NCBI RefSeq assembly: GCF_030247185.1
Contig: NC_080571.1
Location: forward strand, 45,859,002 to 45,923,001
DNA: 64,000 nt
Source of the DNA: Malaya genurostris
Taxonomy: Eukaryota; Arthropoda; Insecta; Diptera; Culicidae
Direction of reading: 5' to 3'
Translations under genes and position numbers: made by a program
Notes under the pieces: model-generated
Database searches by the model: none
Seen by the model: the letters and a program-made list of their open reading frames with translations, nothing else
What the model was told of the DNA's origin: nothing
Shown: piece after piece, positions 11,043 to 22,737 of the stretch
Position numbering within the stretch: position 1 is the stretch's first letter
Layout of the letters: every line of letters begins with the position of its first letter

Positions 11043-12096
11043 TTTTTTCAATCTTTTTGGAACTGTTGAATGGTTTCGGCTGCCGAGACATGTTTCCTAA
11101 GATGTACCTTCGTTAATGCCCAAAATTCCTCAATTGATCGAAGTTGTGGGCAATTTGGTGGATCCATGTCTTTTGGGACGAAAGTGACATTTTTGCTAGT
11201 ATACCATTCTACCGTTGATTTCGAGTAGTGGCAAGAAGCAAGATCTGACCAGAAGACAACAGGATCCTTGTGGCTTCGAATCATGGGTAGAAGTCGTTTT
11301 TGTAAACATTCCTTGATGTATATTTCGCTGTTCATTGAAGCAGTGGTGATGAAGGGTTTCGAAATCTTACCGCAGCTACAAATTGCTTACCAGACCATAG
11401 CTTTCTTACCAAATTTTTCGACTTCAATCGATGTCTCGGACTGGTTTAACACTTGCTCTTCTCGCACCGTATAATATTGTGGTCCCGGCAAGGATTTATA
11501 ATTGAGTTTCACATAGGTTTCGTCGTCCATGATTACGCAGTTCAAATTTCCAGCAAGAATCGTATTGTACAGCTTTCGAACCCTCGGCCTGATCGATGCT
11601 TCTTGTTTCGGACTACGTTTTGGTTGTTTCTGCTTCTTATAAGTTCGAAGATTCAAACGTTCTTTAGCACGAAGAACATATGACTTCGAAGTGCCTACTT
11701 TTTTGGCCACATCTCGAACTGAAACCTCCTTCTTTTGTTCGAACGCCTTCAGTATACGTTTATCCAACTGAGGGTTAGCAGGTTTATCCTCAAAGGTGTT
11801 ATCCTCACCGAACTTCCTGATTGCATTTCGCACGACTTTTTCACTTACTCCTTCCACTTTTGCTATCTTTCTCAGTGACAGTTCGCGTTCTGTGCACCAT
11901 TTGTACACAATTTTTCGATGTTTTTCTGCTGAAAGTCCACGCATTTCGAAAGAAACTAATGAAAACGAATAAACAACTGCACAAGTGGTTAGAGAAGAGT
12001 GTAAACAACAGGACGCAGCCATAAAAATTGACAGATTCTGAACCATTGCGAAATGGCAGCGGTTTTTGGTTGCGTCCATACTTTCTGGGACAGTCT
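11043..12096 (-). mobile_element. DD37E transposon copy B1, one end missing
   Basis: A second DD37E subfamily, related to 46141-47030. The 5' side extends to about 12096, where CTGTCCCAGAAAGTATGGAC on the minus strand would make a plausible Tc1/mariner-type end. The 3' side stops abruptly inside the transposase C-terminus at 11043, next to an R4 repeat, so no inverted-repeat pair or TA duplication can be shown. The outer boundary is therefore inferred. Confidence 0.65.
11048..11944 (-). pseudogene. DD37E transposase with one internal stop (copy B1)
   Basis: The start is placed at the ATG at 11944 (MRGLSAEKHRKIVYKW), which copy B2 shares; an upstream in-frame Met at 12079 lies in the leader. 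The paired HTH region (SLRKIAKVEGVSEK; VSVRDVAKKVGTSKSYV) is followed by the DDE domain. Asp1 is in MDDETYV, Asp2 in WSDLASCHYS and Glu in RSIEEFW, with 37 residues between Asp2 and Glu. The frame is continuous except for one TAA at 11387-11389 after KKAMVW, where related copies have Gln (CAA). The C-terminus is cut after AETIQQFQKD. It is the best-preserved transposase in the window but cannot be functional as it stands. Confidence 0.88.
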
Positions 12097-12099
12097 TTA

Positions 12100-12439
12100 T
12101 GCATCAGTAATATTACATTTGAACTTGATTGCTTTGCTACTTTCAAAATGACTCCAAGTCTGTCAAAGTTGAGCGATTCCAGATATAAACAGCCGAATAG
12201 GTAACGAAATCAGAATCGACCTTTATCAATTTGATCAAAACGATTTTAGATTGGTAAACTGTTTAGCACGGATGGAGAAACCGATTCGACTTTTTTAAAG
12301 AAAATATGGATTTAAAGTTAAGGTTAAAAAAATGATTTTGAAAAATATAGAAGAGCCGTTTTTTTTTAATTTTAGTTTTTTGGTTGGTTTTCTAATTCTT
12401 GAAAAAGTGTTCAATATTACAGGTATATATTTTTTCAAG
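12100..12439. other. AT-rich non-coding DNA
   Basis: No coding region or clear repeat unit was recognised between the B1 transposon and the R3 copy. Confidence 0.35.
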
Positions 12440-12720
12440 AGTGCCCAATCGATTTTCTACAACTTCTTCTTGGACACAATTTTCGTACACTTTACAATTT
12501 CCGAGTTACCACGATTTGAAGAAAGTGGATGCAAAAATACATACGCCCTTTTTGAAAATCAATCTTAAGTCGAATTAGTCTCTGCATCATTTCTGGAATT
12601 GCTCAGTTGGTAAAGATTTTTTCCACTGAGAAATCCATTTGAGTGTGATCTGTGACTATACTGTAGGTAGATTCCAGAAAGAGCCCAAACTTGTCCAAAT
12701 CGGTTAAGCCTACAGTCTGA
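12440..12720 (+). repeat. Dispersed repeat family R3, copy 2
   Basis: Matches 18770-19040 and 3890-4090: TTTTCTACAACTTCTTCTTG, AATTTCCGAGTTACC, AAGAAAGTGGATGCAAAAAT, AATCAATCTTAAGTCGAATT and GGAATTGCTCAGTTGG. Non-coding and diverged. Confidence 0.55.
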
Positions 12721-13999
12721 CTACACTGTGTGAATCGAAAAAAAGTGTGGCTTGTTGGTTGGCACAATAGTTTATTATACCACCGGAACCGAAAATATTC
12801 ACCATTTGATCGTCGAACTTGATCGAACTCAATGACCCACTAGTAGTATTCAAACGAGTCAAAGATTGTTGAGATCGGTTGACAGTTGACAAAGGAAACA
12901 GCACTTTTTTCTGAATTTTGATTCCATTCGTCAATGTGTTCTACTTAACGAGCAATACAATTGTTCCAACAATTGCTCGTCAAAAGGTGAGATAACTAAG
13001 TGCTCACAAGTTCCTATCTCATGCCTCCCCGTGAGTCTATGATGACAGTTAGTCAATAGAATGGCGTCGACTGGGTGCTGTCGCTATTTGCGTTAGTAGC
13101 AGAATGAGAGGATGGGAATTGGTTTGTATGTAATAATTCGTTTGAAACACGAAAATTATTGAAAATCCTTCAAATATGTCAAGTATTTCGCCTTGACGTC
13201 CTATTACTGAAGTGTATTCAAGCCCGTAATGTTCAATTATTATTCATACTCGTTAGCCTAAAAAATCTAATCTGGGTTCAGAAAATAGTTGCTGTGAGCT
13301 AAAACTGGAGAACATGGTGGAAACGAATTTCAATTTATGGATTCATTAGCCATCTTTAGTAATCTCCTGCAACTTTTTTTTCGCTTTTCAATTTTTCACA
13401 ACGATGAAACGATTTCTCTGAGATGAACAGCAGTCTCATCTGCACAACCCAGAGTCTGGTTTGAAATTTTGACAGATGACATCTGAAGGAAGACAATGGA
13501 TTTTTAATTAGTGACACTATCAGACCGGGGATTTATTGACCGATGCGATAAGTAAAATCGAGTAAGACTAAAAACAGAACTACATCGACCTTTGCAGAGT
13601 ATGAATGTGCTCTGTTCTATCCAGTTGGCTTCATAGACCCAAGACAGTTCAATTGGTAGAACGATTTTATGGATTGATGACGATTTGTAGATTAACATTT
13701 AACATTATAACATTTTCCGTTACTTAAACATAGGTAAATGATGACTGTACGTCATCAAATGAAATTTTCGTACGTCCGGCAGTCCGGCTGCTTTTTCTAA
13801 ATTCGACAGTTGTGCCGCCAGTAAAGGTGGCAGCCCTACCTGAGACAACCGAGCGATTATCGGTCGTGCAGAGTCTGTTCAGAACTTACCTAGAAAGAAA
13901 GAAAGAAAGAAAGAAAAAATTATTCCATGAAACTTCCTATTTAATATCAATTAGTTGTTTCAGTTGAGCGAAACAAAATAAATGATTTCAAGTTCCGAC
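12721..13999. other. Non-coding DNA with a short GAAA microsatellite
   Basis: No gene was recognised. The only distinct item is a (GAAA)n tract at 13892-13916. Short open frames have no recognisable domain. Confidence 0.35.
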
Positions 14000-15300
14000 A
14001 GCACCCGTCGGCTACAAAAGAACCCATTGCACAAAACTGTCTGCCTTAAAATTAAAACAATGTATCATAAAACCAACAACTTCAATCTCATCAACAAACG
14101 TTCCTTCCCGTGCGTGCCCACCACACCACACCCACACCGGCCGGTTCCACCGACCGCCAATCACGACACTGACACTGACTCGGTCGAACACATTCGCACA
14201 CACTCGATTATTTCACCGCAGGAAAATTGGATATTATGGCATTAAGCATTAAACAGTCATTAACGTTTACGATCCCATTTTCGAGCTGCCGGCCGAAGGA
14301 TGAAGGTAGGACGACAACCAGCGGACGGGAACAACCAACGGTGACCAACCCATCCCAGCAGCGTGTGGCCCTCGAAGCTCCGGTTTTGGGGTGTTGCAAC
14401 ACAACACGACTCGTCGGATCGCCATAAAATTACAGACAACGACTTCCTTTGGGGCATCTACCATCAGCCCATCAGCTTAAGTTCAAGAAAAGCACAAACA
14501 CACACACATATACGCACACACAACCAGTCATCTCAGCTCCGTCAGAACCTGCTCGGCTCACTTACAAGAAGACGTTAAGACGTTAATGGGCGAGAAGAGG
14601 ATCGTTTTAACAGTCGTCAGTCGTCAGCGGCGGAACCCAAGCCCGGTTTTTTAAAATCAGGATTTTTTCGTGACCGACCGATGGGTGTTACCTGTCGGTC
14701 GGTCGGTCGGTTGGTCGGAACGAAAAAGGTGTTATTGGGATCGTCGGCTTCAACACGCCTTGGCTGCTGATGCTGGTGCGATTATTATCGTGGCTGAAGG
14801 GCGGGCGGGTGAGACAAATGGGGAGTATTCCATTTTTGCACTGCTCCGGATGATTGATACCACGTAATTTGATTGCCGAGTGCTGACTCGAGTTTGTTCG
14901 GATTGCGAATTCAAGGCGGGACAGGAGAGTCCAGGCGGTGGTTCAATTCAATTTTTCGGAACTTGAACGTTTAGTAATTTGCAGGAACGAATGTTAATTT
15001 AAATTCGTTTTTGATTAGCTTCTTTTTATCGTTCGTGCCTCGTTAGCTTGCAACAAAAAAATTAATATTGCAGAAATTTTCCAATTTGCAACAGTTCTAC
15101 AAATTGATAAAAATGCTGAAGATTGGGTAAGCACCGCTCTCTGATTACCAACGATTACCGAAGATAAAAACGTTCTTCGTCCGTTACATTCCATTATTCG
15201 TAGCACCGGAACAGTACACAACCGATGCTCAGGACACGCAACAAGTGCATGAAAATCAGGTAACCTCTGGGCCAGGAAAGAGTTGTATTGCAAGACAATT
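14000..15300. other. GC-richer, apparently single-copy block 2
   Basis: Markedly less AT-rich than the flanks, with short open frames on both strands, CA-rich tracts (14495-14525) and a GGTC-type tandem (about 14696-14716). It has no match elsewhere in the window and no recognisable exon. Probably host intronic or intergenic sequence, possibly with regulatory content. Confidence 0.4.
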
Positions 15301-15459
15301 TATTCAATCAGCATCTATATGAAATATTAGATCGATTAAATGATGTCACGCGTCCGAACACAGCTGAACATGCTCGGTTCTTCTGTTCAATTAGGTTGAC
15401 TCTTCGCGTGGTTCACATGAAGGGTAGTTTAATTAGGCAACACGATCTCCCCGGATAGA

Positions 15460-15500
15460 AGCTAGGCACGGGTTCGAGTCCCGTCTCTGCGGTAGCTTTT
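15460..15500 (+). other. tRNA-like B-box, SINE or tRNA relic
   Basis: CACGGGTTCGAGTCCCGT carries a perfect B-box (GGTTCGAGTCC) inside a five-base T-stem, followed by TCTCTGCGG. No complementary acceptor 5' strand, D-arm or anticodon arm could be folded from the upstream sequence. It is therefore not a working tRNA and may be a fragment of a tRNA-derived SINE. Confidence 0.35.
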
Positions 15501-15794
15501 TCGCGCTTTTAATTTCATCGCTGTATTCGTATGTCATTTTTCCCAATCAGTTTTCCCCGTTAGATACTGATCAAATTTAACACAAGCACAAGACGGATGT
15601 ATGTCTTACCAAGACTAAAACAAATCGTTAATGTCAGTGGTTTAGATTTTGTAGATCCGTAGGTAAAAAAACTAAAAGCAGGTAATGTCAAAGACAACGA
15701 CTTTATTCTACTCTAGCTCTTGAAATTGATATTTTGAATTTTTCGAATTTGTTCTGTTATTTTTGAAATCCAAAAAGACTATTTTTTCTATCAG

Positions 15795-16045
15795 TGACAC
15801 TATCGTTATGCATCAATATTCTTTCGGTTTAGTGCAGTTTCCTTGACTTCAAATGATCAGCAATTGAATGTCGATGTAAAAATTGTTCCGCAGCAGAACT
15901 GCGCTCAATCCGGATTGATGCAATACTGAAGTTATTTTTCTTAAATGTTGCATCATTTCCGCTTAAATCAAAACGGGTGGTTCCTAACAAAAAGCAACAA
16001 ACAAAAATGTTGATACTGTTTATATTATCTAGGATTAGCATAAAT
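15795..16045 (+). repeat. Dispersed repeat family R5, copy 1
   Basis: Shares GTCGATGTAAAAATTGTTCC, GCAGCAGAACTGCGCTCA, GGATTGATGCAATACTGAAG and AAATCAAAACGGGTGGT with 16530-16710. A shorter fragment at 54440-54500 has CAGTGCGGATTGATTCAATA. Non-coding. Confidence 0.55.
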
Positions 16046-16139
16046 CGTACTTGCGAAATTCATTCCTGGCCCTAAAAAAAACTATTTGTTGTATACACTA
16101 GTTTTTTTTTACGCTGGGATACAAAAAAACCCGTCTTCA

Positions 16140-16420
16140 AAAATTCATAAAACATGGAGATCCGGTTGCCTCGACAAAAAAATTCGTTCGAAAAAAATCG
16201 ACCATGGGATTTAGAAAAATTTTGATTTCCGAAATGAAAATAAAAAACTTATTCAAATGTCGTAGAAATGCATGAAACGTCGAGATCTGGTGTAAACTTG
16301 AAAAATATTTTCTTGGAAGAAATTATATGTGTCAAAGAGCTCAAATAAATTCGGGATAACATCTGATCTCGACGTTTCGTGCATTTTTAAGACAGAACAA
16401 GAAAATCGAATAAATTAAAA
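16140..16420. repeat. Family R4 repeat fragment
   Basis: Repeated phrases GCATGAAACGTCGAGATCTG, TAACATCTGATCTCGACG and GTGCATTTTTAAGACA are the R4 signature also present near 6900, 10850, 17215 and 31480. Confidence 0.5.
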
Positions 16421-16529
16421 TTTACATTAAAAACCACGAAAATCGAAGCAAAATGATTCCGGTAATCCGCGTGATTTCGGAAATCGGCGTAACAAACCGC
16501 CTCAAATAGACATTCAATATTCAACACTG

Positions 16530-16710
16530 TTCGATGTAGGTGAATGTCGTTGTACAAATTTACTCGCAGCAGAACAACGCTCAGTTTGGATTGATTCCTT
16601 ACTGAAGCAATTTTCGTGAAGGGCTACTCCTTGAATGTGGCCTTATTTTCACTTGAATCAAATGGGTGGTCACCAAAACGCAATCAAAATTTCAACATGA
16701 TTTTTCAATT
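16530..16710 (+). repeat. Dispersed repeat family R5, copy 2
   Basis: Parallel to 15795-16045 and separated from it by an R4 fragment: GCAGCAGAACAACGCTCA, TGAAGCAATTTTCGTGAAGG, AATCAAATGGGTGGTCACC. Confidence 0.55.
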
Positions 16711-16847
16711 GCATATTCCAGTAGAGAAACAAATCATACAGCACTGTGGGCTCCATTTCAGGTCCTGAAAAAGGCCGATTTTTTTAATATCTTCCATACT
16801 TTATACTGTTCAAGGCATTTTTAGAAGATGATTGCTTGTTTTTTTAA

Positions 16848-17035
16848 GGGGCGGATAGGGTCTAACACTTTTGAAAAATCATTTACATTTTCTTTGTATT
16901 TGCTTATAAAAAAACATTTGCAGTCAAATTGTCGAGCCGGTCGGAACAAAACTCTGGAAGTTAAGGGTCTTTATCTTTTCTTATCTCATGCTACGAAGAA
17001 GTAAGAGCTCGGCGCACTGACTCAAGCTTTCTGTT
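16848..17035 (+). repeat. Dispersed repeat family R1, copy 2
   Basis: The reverse-orientation partner of 400-645, with GGGTCTAACACTTTTGAAAA, CTCTGGAAGTTAAGGG and AAGTAAGAGCTCGG. Stops in the register that is open in copy 1 argue against coding function. Confidence 0.6.
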
Positions 17036-17149
17036 TTGATTGATTTGAGAATTTAACGAAAAAAATGAAATACGTTTTTTCGTATTTTAATAATTGTTCG
17101 AATTTTCTTATGTGGTTTTTATGTTTCGTCTTAGCACGAATTGTCGAAA

Positions 17150-17460
17150 TCTGCTGCTTTCTCAAAAAAAAATTTTTTTTCAAGTCGACTCTCAGGGATT
17201 GAGACATTTTTTCGGATAACACCAGATCTCGACAGTTCAGGCAATTCTAAAGCATTTGAAATAAAAACAAATTTTCAATTACGGAAATCTCGATAGTTTT
17301 CAAAAAAAATTCAAAATAACACCTGATCTCGATGTTTCGTGAATTTTTAGGATATGTATCAAAAAAATTATCCTTAGATTTGCGGCTTTTTATGTGAATT
17401 TTTTAAGTTAGGCGGTTTATTCGTCCGATTTTTTTAGCGGTACTTGCGTGTATTTTTTTA
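17150..17460. repeat. Family R4 repeats with GCGG/TTTTT wording
   Basis: Two R4 units (AACACCAGATCTCGACAG, AACACCTGATCTCGATGTT) are followed by a GCGGCTTTTTATGTG / GGCGGTTTATTCG stretch like that of the 35639 MITE. Confidence 0.45.
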
Positions 17461-18769
17461 CTTCGAAGAAAATCTAAGAGAATGCGCTACTGGGGAGCGG
17501 GTCATTTCGCCGAAGATCGTTTCTCCGAATGCTATTTCGCAGAAAGAGTTTCAAGCGGTTTGTGACTAGAGGGGCGCTATATTTTTTTGATGGAAATTTA
17601 GCCTTTGTTAATTACATATCAAAAAATTAGCTAAGACTTGAAATTTTCAAAAGTATATAACTCAAAAAAGATAAATTTCACTTCACTATTTTTTTGACAC
17701 GTTACGCAAAAAAGATCAAATTTTAAAGAATAATTAATAAAACATGTAGCGCCCTGTATCCACAAGTCATGGAATCCGCGGAAAACTTATATAATTGGCA
17801 TTTTCAACCCCAACACTGAAACATTATCATACCTACGGATTTTGACGTAGGACTACGTCTTTTTTTTACTATACTCACCTGGGTGTATTTTCGAAATTTC
17901 TCAACACGAAAGTGTAGCGAAATTACTCCAGATTTTATTTCTTAATAACTTTTTCTTTGTTTCAGTATTTTCTCCAATTCTTTCACGAAACGAATGAAAG
18001 AAGGATAGTTGCTTGGAGAAAAAAACGAAAAGTGGACAACGATGGGGAACATTATACCAAATCAGCCGTTCTAATGATCTGATGTTCTGCTAATGTTCTC
18101 TGAAAAACTATTAAGATTACCTACTTCTTAAAAAATCATCAGTTTAATGCAAATCCAGAACAATTTGATTGACTTTGTGCAATTTCTGCAGTGCGAAATT
18201 CGCACTAAACGAGCGCAAATAAAGCTAACATTTGGCTGCTTCGCGTTCGAGAAAAATGTTCGAAAAAGTTTTCAATATTGCAGATAATTCCGCAATTTGA
18301 GCCTTCTGAAAACCTGAAATTAATCCCGTACAATATTTGGATAGTTTCTGACACTCGCATATTGAAATGTATGAAATATTGAAATGTATTAGGGATTGTA
18401 CGACTTGTGGTACGATTATATTTATCTAATGATTTCTTCTCTGTCGAGGCTCAAACTTACAAATGACTTAGAATGGCGCCCTACTTCCTAACCAAATAGT
18501 CATTTCCAAGACTCCAAAGCCACTAACGGTCCTTTCCAGGGCCGCGAAACTAACGTAAAGAACTTATTTTGAAAACTGTCTTAAAGTGCCACTCTAATTC
18601 CTAAAATACGAACGCAATCTTCCGAAACCGAATGATTATTTAGAGGACTACAAAATTTTAAACGGTCAAACGAAGGTAAAAAGAGATTTGAGTGTATAAC
18701 AGTTTTGAGTGTATATTATACAAATTTTCTTAATTAATTTTTTTTTGTCTTTTTATAAAGCGTTAAAAT
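17461..18769. other. AT-rich non-coding DNA
   Basis: No gene, terminal repeat or RNA-like structure was recognised. Reading frames are short and low in information. Confidence 0.35.
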
Positions 18770-19040
18770 TTTGCAGTGTGTTCTTTATTGTAGAATGCCC
18801 CATCCCAACTTTGTCTTACGTTCTATCTGTACAATTTAGAGTTTTCGGGTAACAACAAGCTAAAGAAAGTGCATGCCAAAATATTCAACCATTTTAAAAA
18901 TCAATCTTGAGCCGAATTGATTTCTTTCGTGAAAAATAATTGGTATGTCATTCTGAAGACGTGTGCAAAGTTTCATGAAAATCGGAATGTTTAAAGTCTG
19001 ATGACATGTTATCCATTACCGGAATTGCTCAGTTATACCA
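18770..19040 (+). repeat. Dispersed repeat family R3, copy 3
   Basis: Matches 12440-12720: TTTCGGGTAACAACAAGC, AAAGAAAGTGCATGCCAAAA, AATCAATCTTGAGCCGAATT and CCGGAATTGCTCAGTT. Diverged and non-coding. Confidence 0.55.
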
Positions 19041-19221
19041 GACGGCCCTAGCTGTACATTAGTTTTAATTGATGGTTTGGTTGATGATTTGATTGATGAT
19101 TATTGATGCCGTTTTCAGATTCACAAATGCTGGTCCATTTAAAATCCGGAATATCAAAATCCTCTGTATCTCGGCGAAGAAGTGACGTACAAATAAGGTT
19201 AATACATCAAAGCAAAGGAAT

Positions 19222-20200
19222 TTAAGGGAAAAATATCAATACAAAACATTTCTCATTGTTTCTAATGAAAATTCGCATTTTCTTTTTAATTCCTCCCATC
19301 AAACGCTGCACACCTCCGAAGTCAACTTCCTTGGCACACTTGTTCCACATTTTGGTCAACTGAGTCGCGTATCGATCCGTTTTTCCACTTTTTCTAAGCT
19401 TCCGCTTCATTATTGCCCAAAATCTCTCGATGGGCCGGAACTGCTGCGAGCAGTTGGGTGGATTTATGTTTTTATCGATGACTGGATGATTTCTCGGCTG
19501 TAGTGGCAACTCGCCAAATCTGGCCAAAACTTCACGGGACCTTTATGGGCTCTAATGAAAGGTAGTACGCTGTTTTTGAGGCATTCTTCCTTGTACAGCT
19601 TCGAGTCCATCGTCTTATTCGTCAAGAACACATTGTTCTTTGCTCCGCAGCTGCATATCCCTTGCCAAATCATCAGTTTTTTGACAAATTTGTCCATAAA
19701 AGTAAACTGAAACTTGGCAGGAACATCTCCTCGTGCCGTTCGTCGCTATGTAGAAATTTTGACCTGGAAGCTGCCCGAAATCCATTTTGACGTAGGTTTC
19801 ATCGTCGATGAGCAGACAGACATCCAGGGTACTTCGTCAAAACCTGGCACAGTTTCCGAGCTCGAGTTTTGGTGACGAAACTTTGCTTCAACGATCTGTT
19901 TGGTTGTTTGCTGGCTCAATAAAAACGATATCCTGCTTGCAACCGAGTTCTTCTAACGGTACTGCGAGCAGTAGCGTATTTTTGTTCGATTTCATTATCT
20001 GATAGTTCAGGGTTTGCTCTGACGGTTCTCAACTACCACTACGACGCTTACCTCGAGGCACTCTAAACACGCTCTTTCGTTCCCTGAAACGTTTAAGAAC
20101 ATCAAACATCGTTTGTTTGTCGATTTTCAACGTTTTTGTGAATTTTTATTGTGGACCACTTTGGTTTCTTAAAGTGGGTGTGCAGAAGTTTTCCTCTCCT
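19222..20200 (-). pseudogene. DDE transposase pseudogene of a third ITm-like lineage
   Basis: Read in pieces across several frames. From about 20130 downward there is an HTH region (VLKRFRERKSVFRVPRGKRR) and a linker with KQPN. Asp1 is in DDETYVKMDFGQLPGQNFY near 19800, then IWQGICSCGAKNNVF, Asp2 in WPDLASCHYSRE and Glu in RPIERFWAIMKRKLRKSGK. The reading frame shifts between Asp2 and the NINPPNC block, and stops occur in the N-terminal half. Sequence wording differs from copies A and B, so this is a separate lineage. No terminal inverted repeats were identified. Dead copy. Confidence 0.8.
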
Positions 20201-20529
20201 CTCGGCTGCCATCTGGAATAACTTTTGACTCACTGTACGAAACACCGTGAAATTTATACCACACAAAGTTGGCGCCTAAGTGAACAAACCGCTGTAAAAC
20301 CACTGTGCCGCAATAAGTGATACCAGATTCTAACTGGACAGAACTTTAGAAGAATTTCTTCTCTTTTTGATAGTTCTTCTGTTCGATATAACACATAACT
20401 AAACGCAGTGAGCACATATATGACAACATTGGCATATGGTCTGATGATGTCCATAGGCAACTGCCGATTTACATGGGTGTGCCGACCGAAGACTGCGTAA
20501 GAAGGGGTGTGCCGAACGAAGTGCCGAAC

Positions 20530-20935
20530 GTAGGAGTAGGCTTTTGACGTGAATACGTCTTACTTTACAATGGTATGCCTTTTCAAAATTCACTCTGTAC
20601 AAGAATGGGCAGAACTTGAATATCTCTTGTTGTATTCAACGCAGCAAACATAACTTTTTCTCCATATCATCGAAAATAGGTTCACCAATTTATGGTACAA
20701 TTTTCAGAAGTATGAGATTTCCAAGAATAACACAAAAATGTAGTTTTCTGTAATGTTTGATATGAATGAGCATTAAGATGCAATTCAGTGCTAAAATGAG
20801 ACGCGCAAACTTTCAACCGCATGAATTGAACCAATCATCGCACAAAGCGTTTCGTGCTAAACCGACACATAGAAATACGGAATATTTGAAGTGATTGAGT
20901 GCAGTAGACTTACGAACCGTTTTGATCGCTAGTAA
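20530..20935 (+). repeat. Dispersed repeat family R2, copy 3
   Basis: Parallel to 5585-5965 with more small indels: GTGAATACGTCTTACTTTAC, GTACAAGAATGGGCAGAACT, GAGCATTAAGATGCAATTCA, AACCGACACATAGAAATACG. It also lacks the transposon insertion present in copy 1. Confidence 0.75.
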
Positions 20936-21336
20936 TTGAATCAAACCAGATTTGTAGATGTCACTGAATCAACCAAATGAATCTTTTGAATTACTCAGAA
21001 CTTATCGATTTTTACAATAATGTTTTCTGTTTTTACTACTGAGTTCCAACCGGTATTCACAGGCTCCCGAAAAGGAATAATTGAAGTAGATTATATTTAG
21101 TTAATATTTATGGAAAACTGGGACGAACTATATTACTTATTCATTTCATTTCGTTTTAATCATGTTTAGAAACCCTTGGTTAAGGAGTGTATCGAAAATA
21201 AGCTATCCACATACATTTGTGTTGTACGCATGTATTTGTGATGGTTTTTTATGCTCAGATCATAGCATGCTGTGCGTTTGGCTGTCAGCTTTCGTTTGTT
21301 TACTTGTTTGTGCGGTTGAAATTCTGCGTTTGAAAA

Positions 21337-22203
21337 ATGTCGAGTATTGAAAATTAGGGTTCTGAACACATGGCTAAGTGAGAAGGGTAGTACTATTCGA
21401 AAATTGGTGAAGCGATTTGGAATTCATCATGCCAGCGTTCAAGCCATCAATTATAAGTTTGGGGAACACTATTCTTTGGATGAGCTACCAGGAAGAGGCA
21501 GAAAACTCATCATGCCAGCGTTTAAACCATCAGTTATAAGTTTGGGGAACACTATTCTTTGGATGAGCTACCAGGAAGAGGAAGGAAACTCGGTTCTTCC
21601 AACCCGAAATTGGACCAGAAAGTGGTATCTCTAATCATGAAGAACAAATCAATGTCATGTATTGATGGACGATGAGACTTATGTAAAGGAGGGCTCAAAA
21701 ACCCTTCCACAATACTTTACTGTCGTCGTTGGGGAGGATGGGAGCGATGCGGAGAGGTCGGTTCAAGTGGAGAAATTCGGACGAAAGGCACTGGTATGGC
21801 AAGCAATATGTTCCTGTGGTTTGAAGTCAACCATTTTTTACACTACCGGAACTATAAATGCAGAAATCTATCGATCTGAGTGTCTCCGGAAGAGATTGTT
21901 GCCTTTATATAAGAAGCATAGTACACCTCCACTGTTTTGGCTGGATTTAGCATCGGCACACTATGCCAAAACCACTCCCGATTGGCTTGCGGAAAAAGGT
22001 ACAAATTTCGTTGAGAAAAATATCAATCCACCAAATTGCCCTCAGCTTCGACCCATCGAACGTTACTGGCAATCGTGAAGAGGGTCTTCAAGAAGTCTGG
22101 TAAGGTAGATGGGAACTTCAAAACAATTTGGGCTCAAGTGTCCAAAATATGCGATGCAACAGTTGTCCGAAACTTCGAATTCGAAAATTCGTGAAGGAAT
22201 AAC
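21337..22203 (+). pseudogene. DD37E transposase pseudogene (copy A2)
   Basis: Begins at ATG 21337 with the same N-terminus as A1. A short deletion in the IEKEVKIK region puts a stop within six codons. The HTH region (TIRKLVKRFGIHHASVQAI) is followed by an exact-looking 83-bp tandem duplication (copies start at 21425 and 21508) that is not a multiple of three and shifts the frame. The catalytic part is open from 21662: Asp1 in MMDDETYVKEG, Asp2 in WLDLASAHYAK, Glu in RPIERYW, 37 residues between Asp2 and Glu. A one-base loss right after IERYW brings a stop at 22076-22078. Several independent lesions, so long inactive. Confidence 0.86.
21425..21590 (+). repeat. 83-bp tandem duplication inside transposase A2
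   Basis: The phrase CATCATGCCAGCGTT and the following sequence to CTACCAGGAAGAGG occur twice with an offset of 83 bp and only a few differences. Copy A1 has a single version. Confidence 0.88.
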
Positions 22204-22737
22204 TTAAATTTCATCCGGTTTTCATTATGCTAAAGTTTTTTAGTTTGAATAAAATATCGTTTTTTATCATAATTTGAAAGAAAAGTTTGTGGATAGCTTA
22301 TTTTCTATGCACTCCTTATAAGTGAAAAAAAATTACCATTTTGAATACATTTTCGAAGGAATTATAGATACTTTTTGTCCACGCTTGGCGAGTTGCTATC
22401 AATAATTTATAGTTTAGTATTTCTTAAAATTGAAGATGGCTGCTTTCGATTTGTAGACTTTTTTTCAAATCGCTATATAATTTTTATTTTCGAAGTGGGC
22501 TTGGCAAGTACGTTCTTGAAATTTAGGTCATAAATTAGTTCCTAACTTAAATTTAGAAATCCTAGATGACCACAAACGATTTGTTGTGAATTTTTCAATT
22601 AATGAATGAATTTCGACATTGCATATCTAGTGTCATCGTAATCGGTCTTGTTTCCTACACAAACCTGTAGGGTTTTGTCCTCGTGAGTTCCATCTGATAT
22701 TTGCACCGTTACAATTCTGGAAGTGAAGCATTAAAAA

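Larger units (their letters stand above)
21183..22316 (+). mobile_element. DD37E (ITmD37E-type) transposon, copy A2
   Basis: The 1134-bp copy has the same termini as A1: 5' AGGAGTGTATCGAAAATAAG, 3' complement with two changes (CTATGCACTCCT). It is flanked by TA at 21181-21182 and 22317-22318. It differs from A1 by an internal 83-bp tandem duplication and by loss of roughly 100 bp between the HTH and the catalytic domain. Non-autonomous. Confidence 0.88.

Noticed and set aside
15420..15495. Functional tRNA gene
   Set aside because: Only the T-arm/B-box is credible; acceptor, D and anticodon arms cannot be folded.
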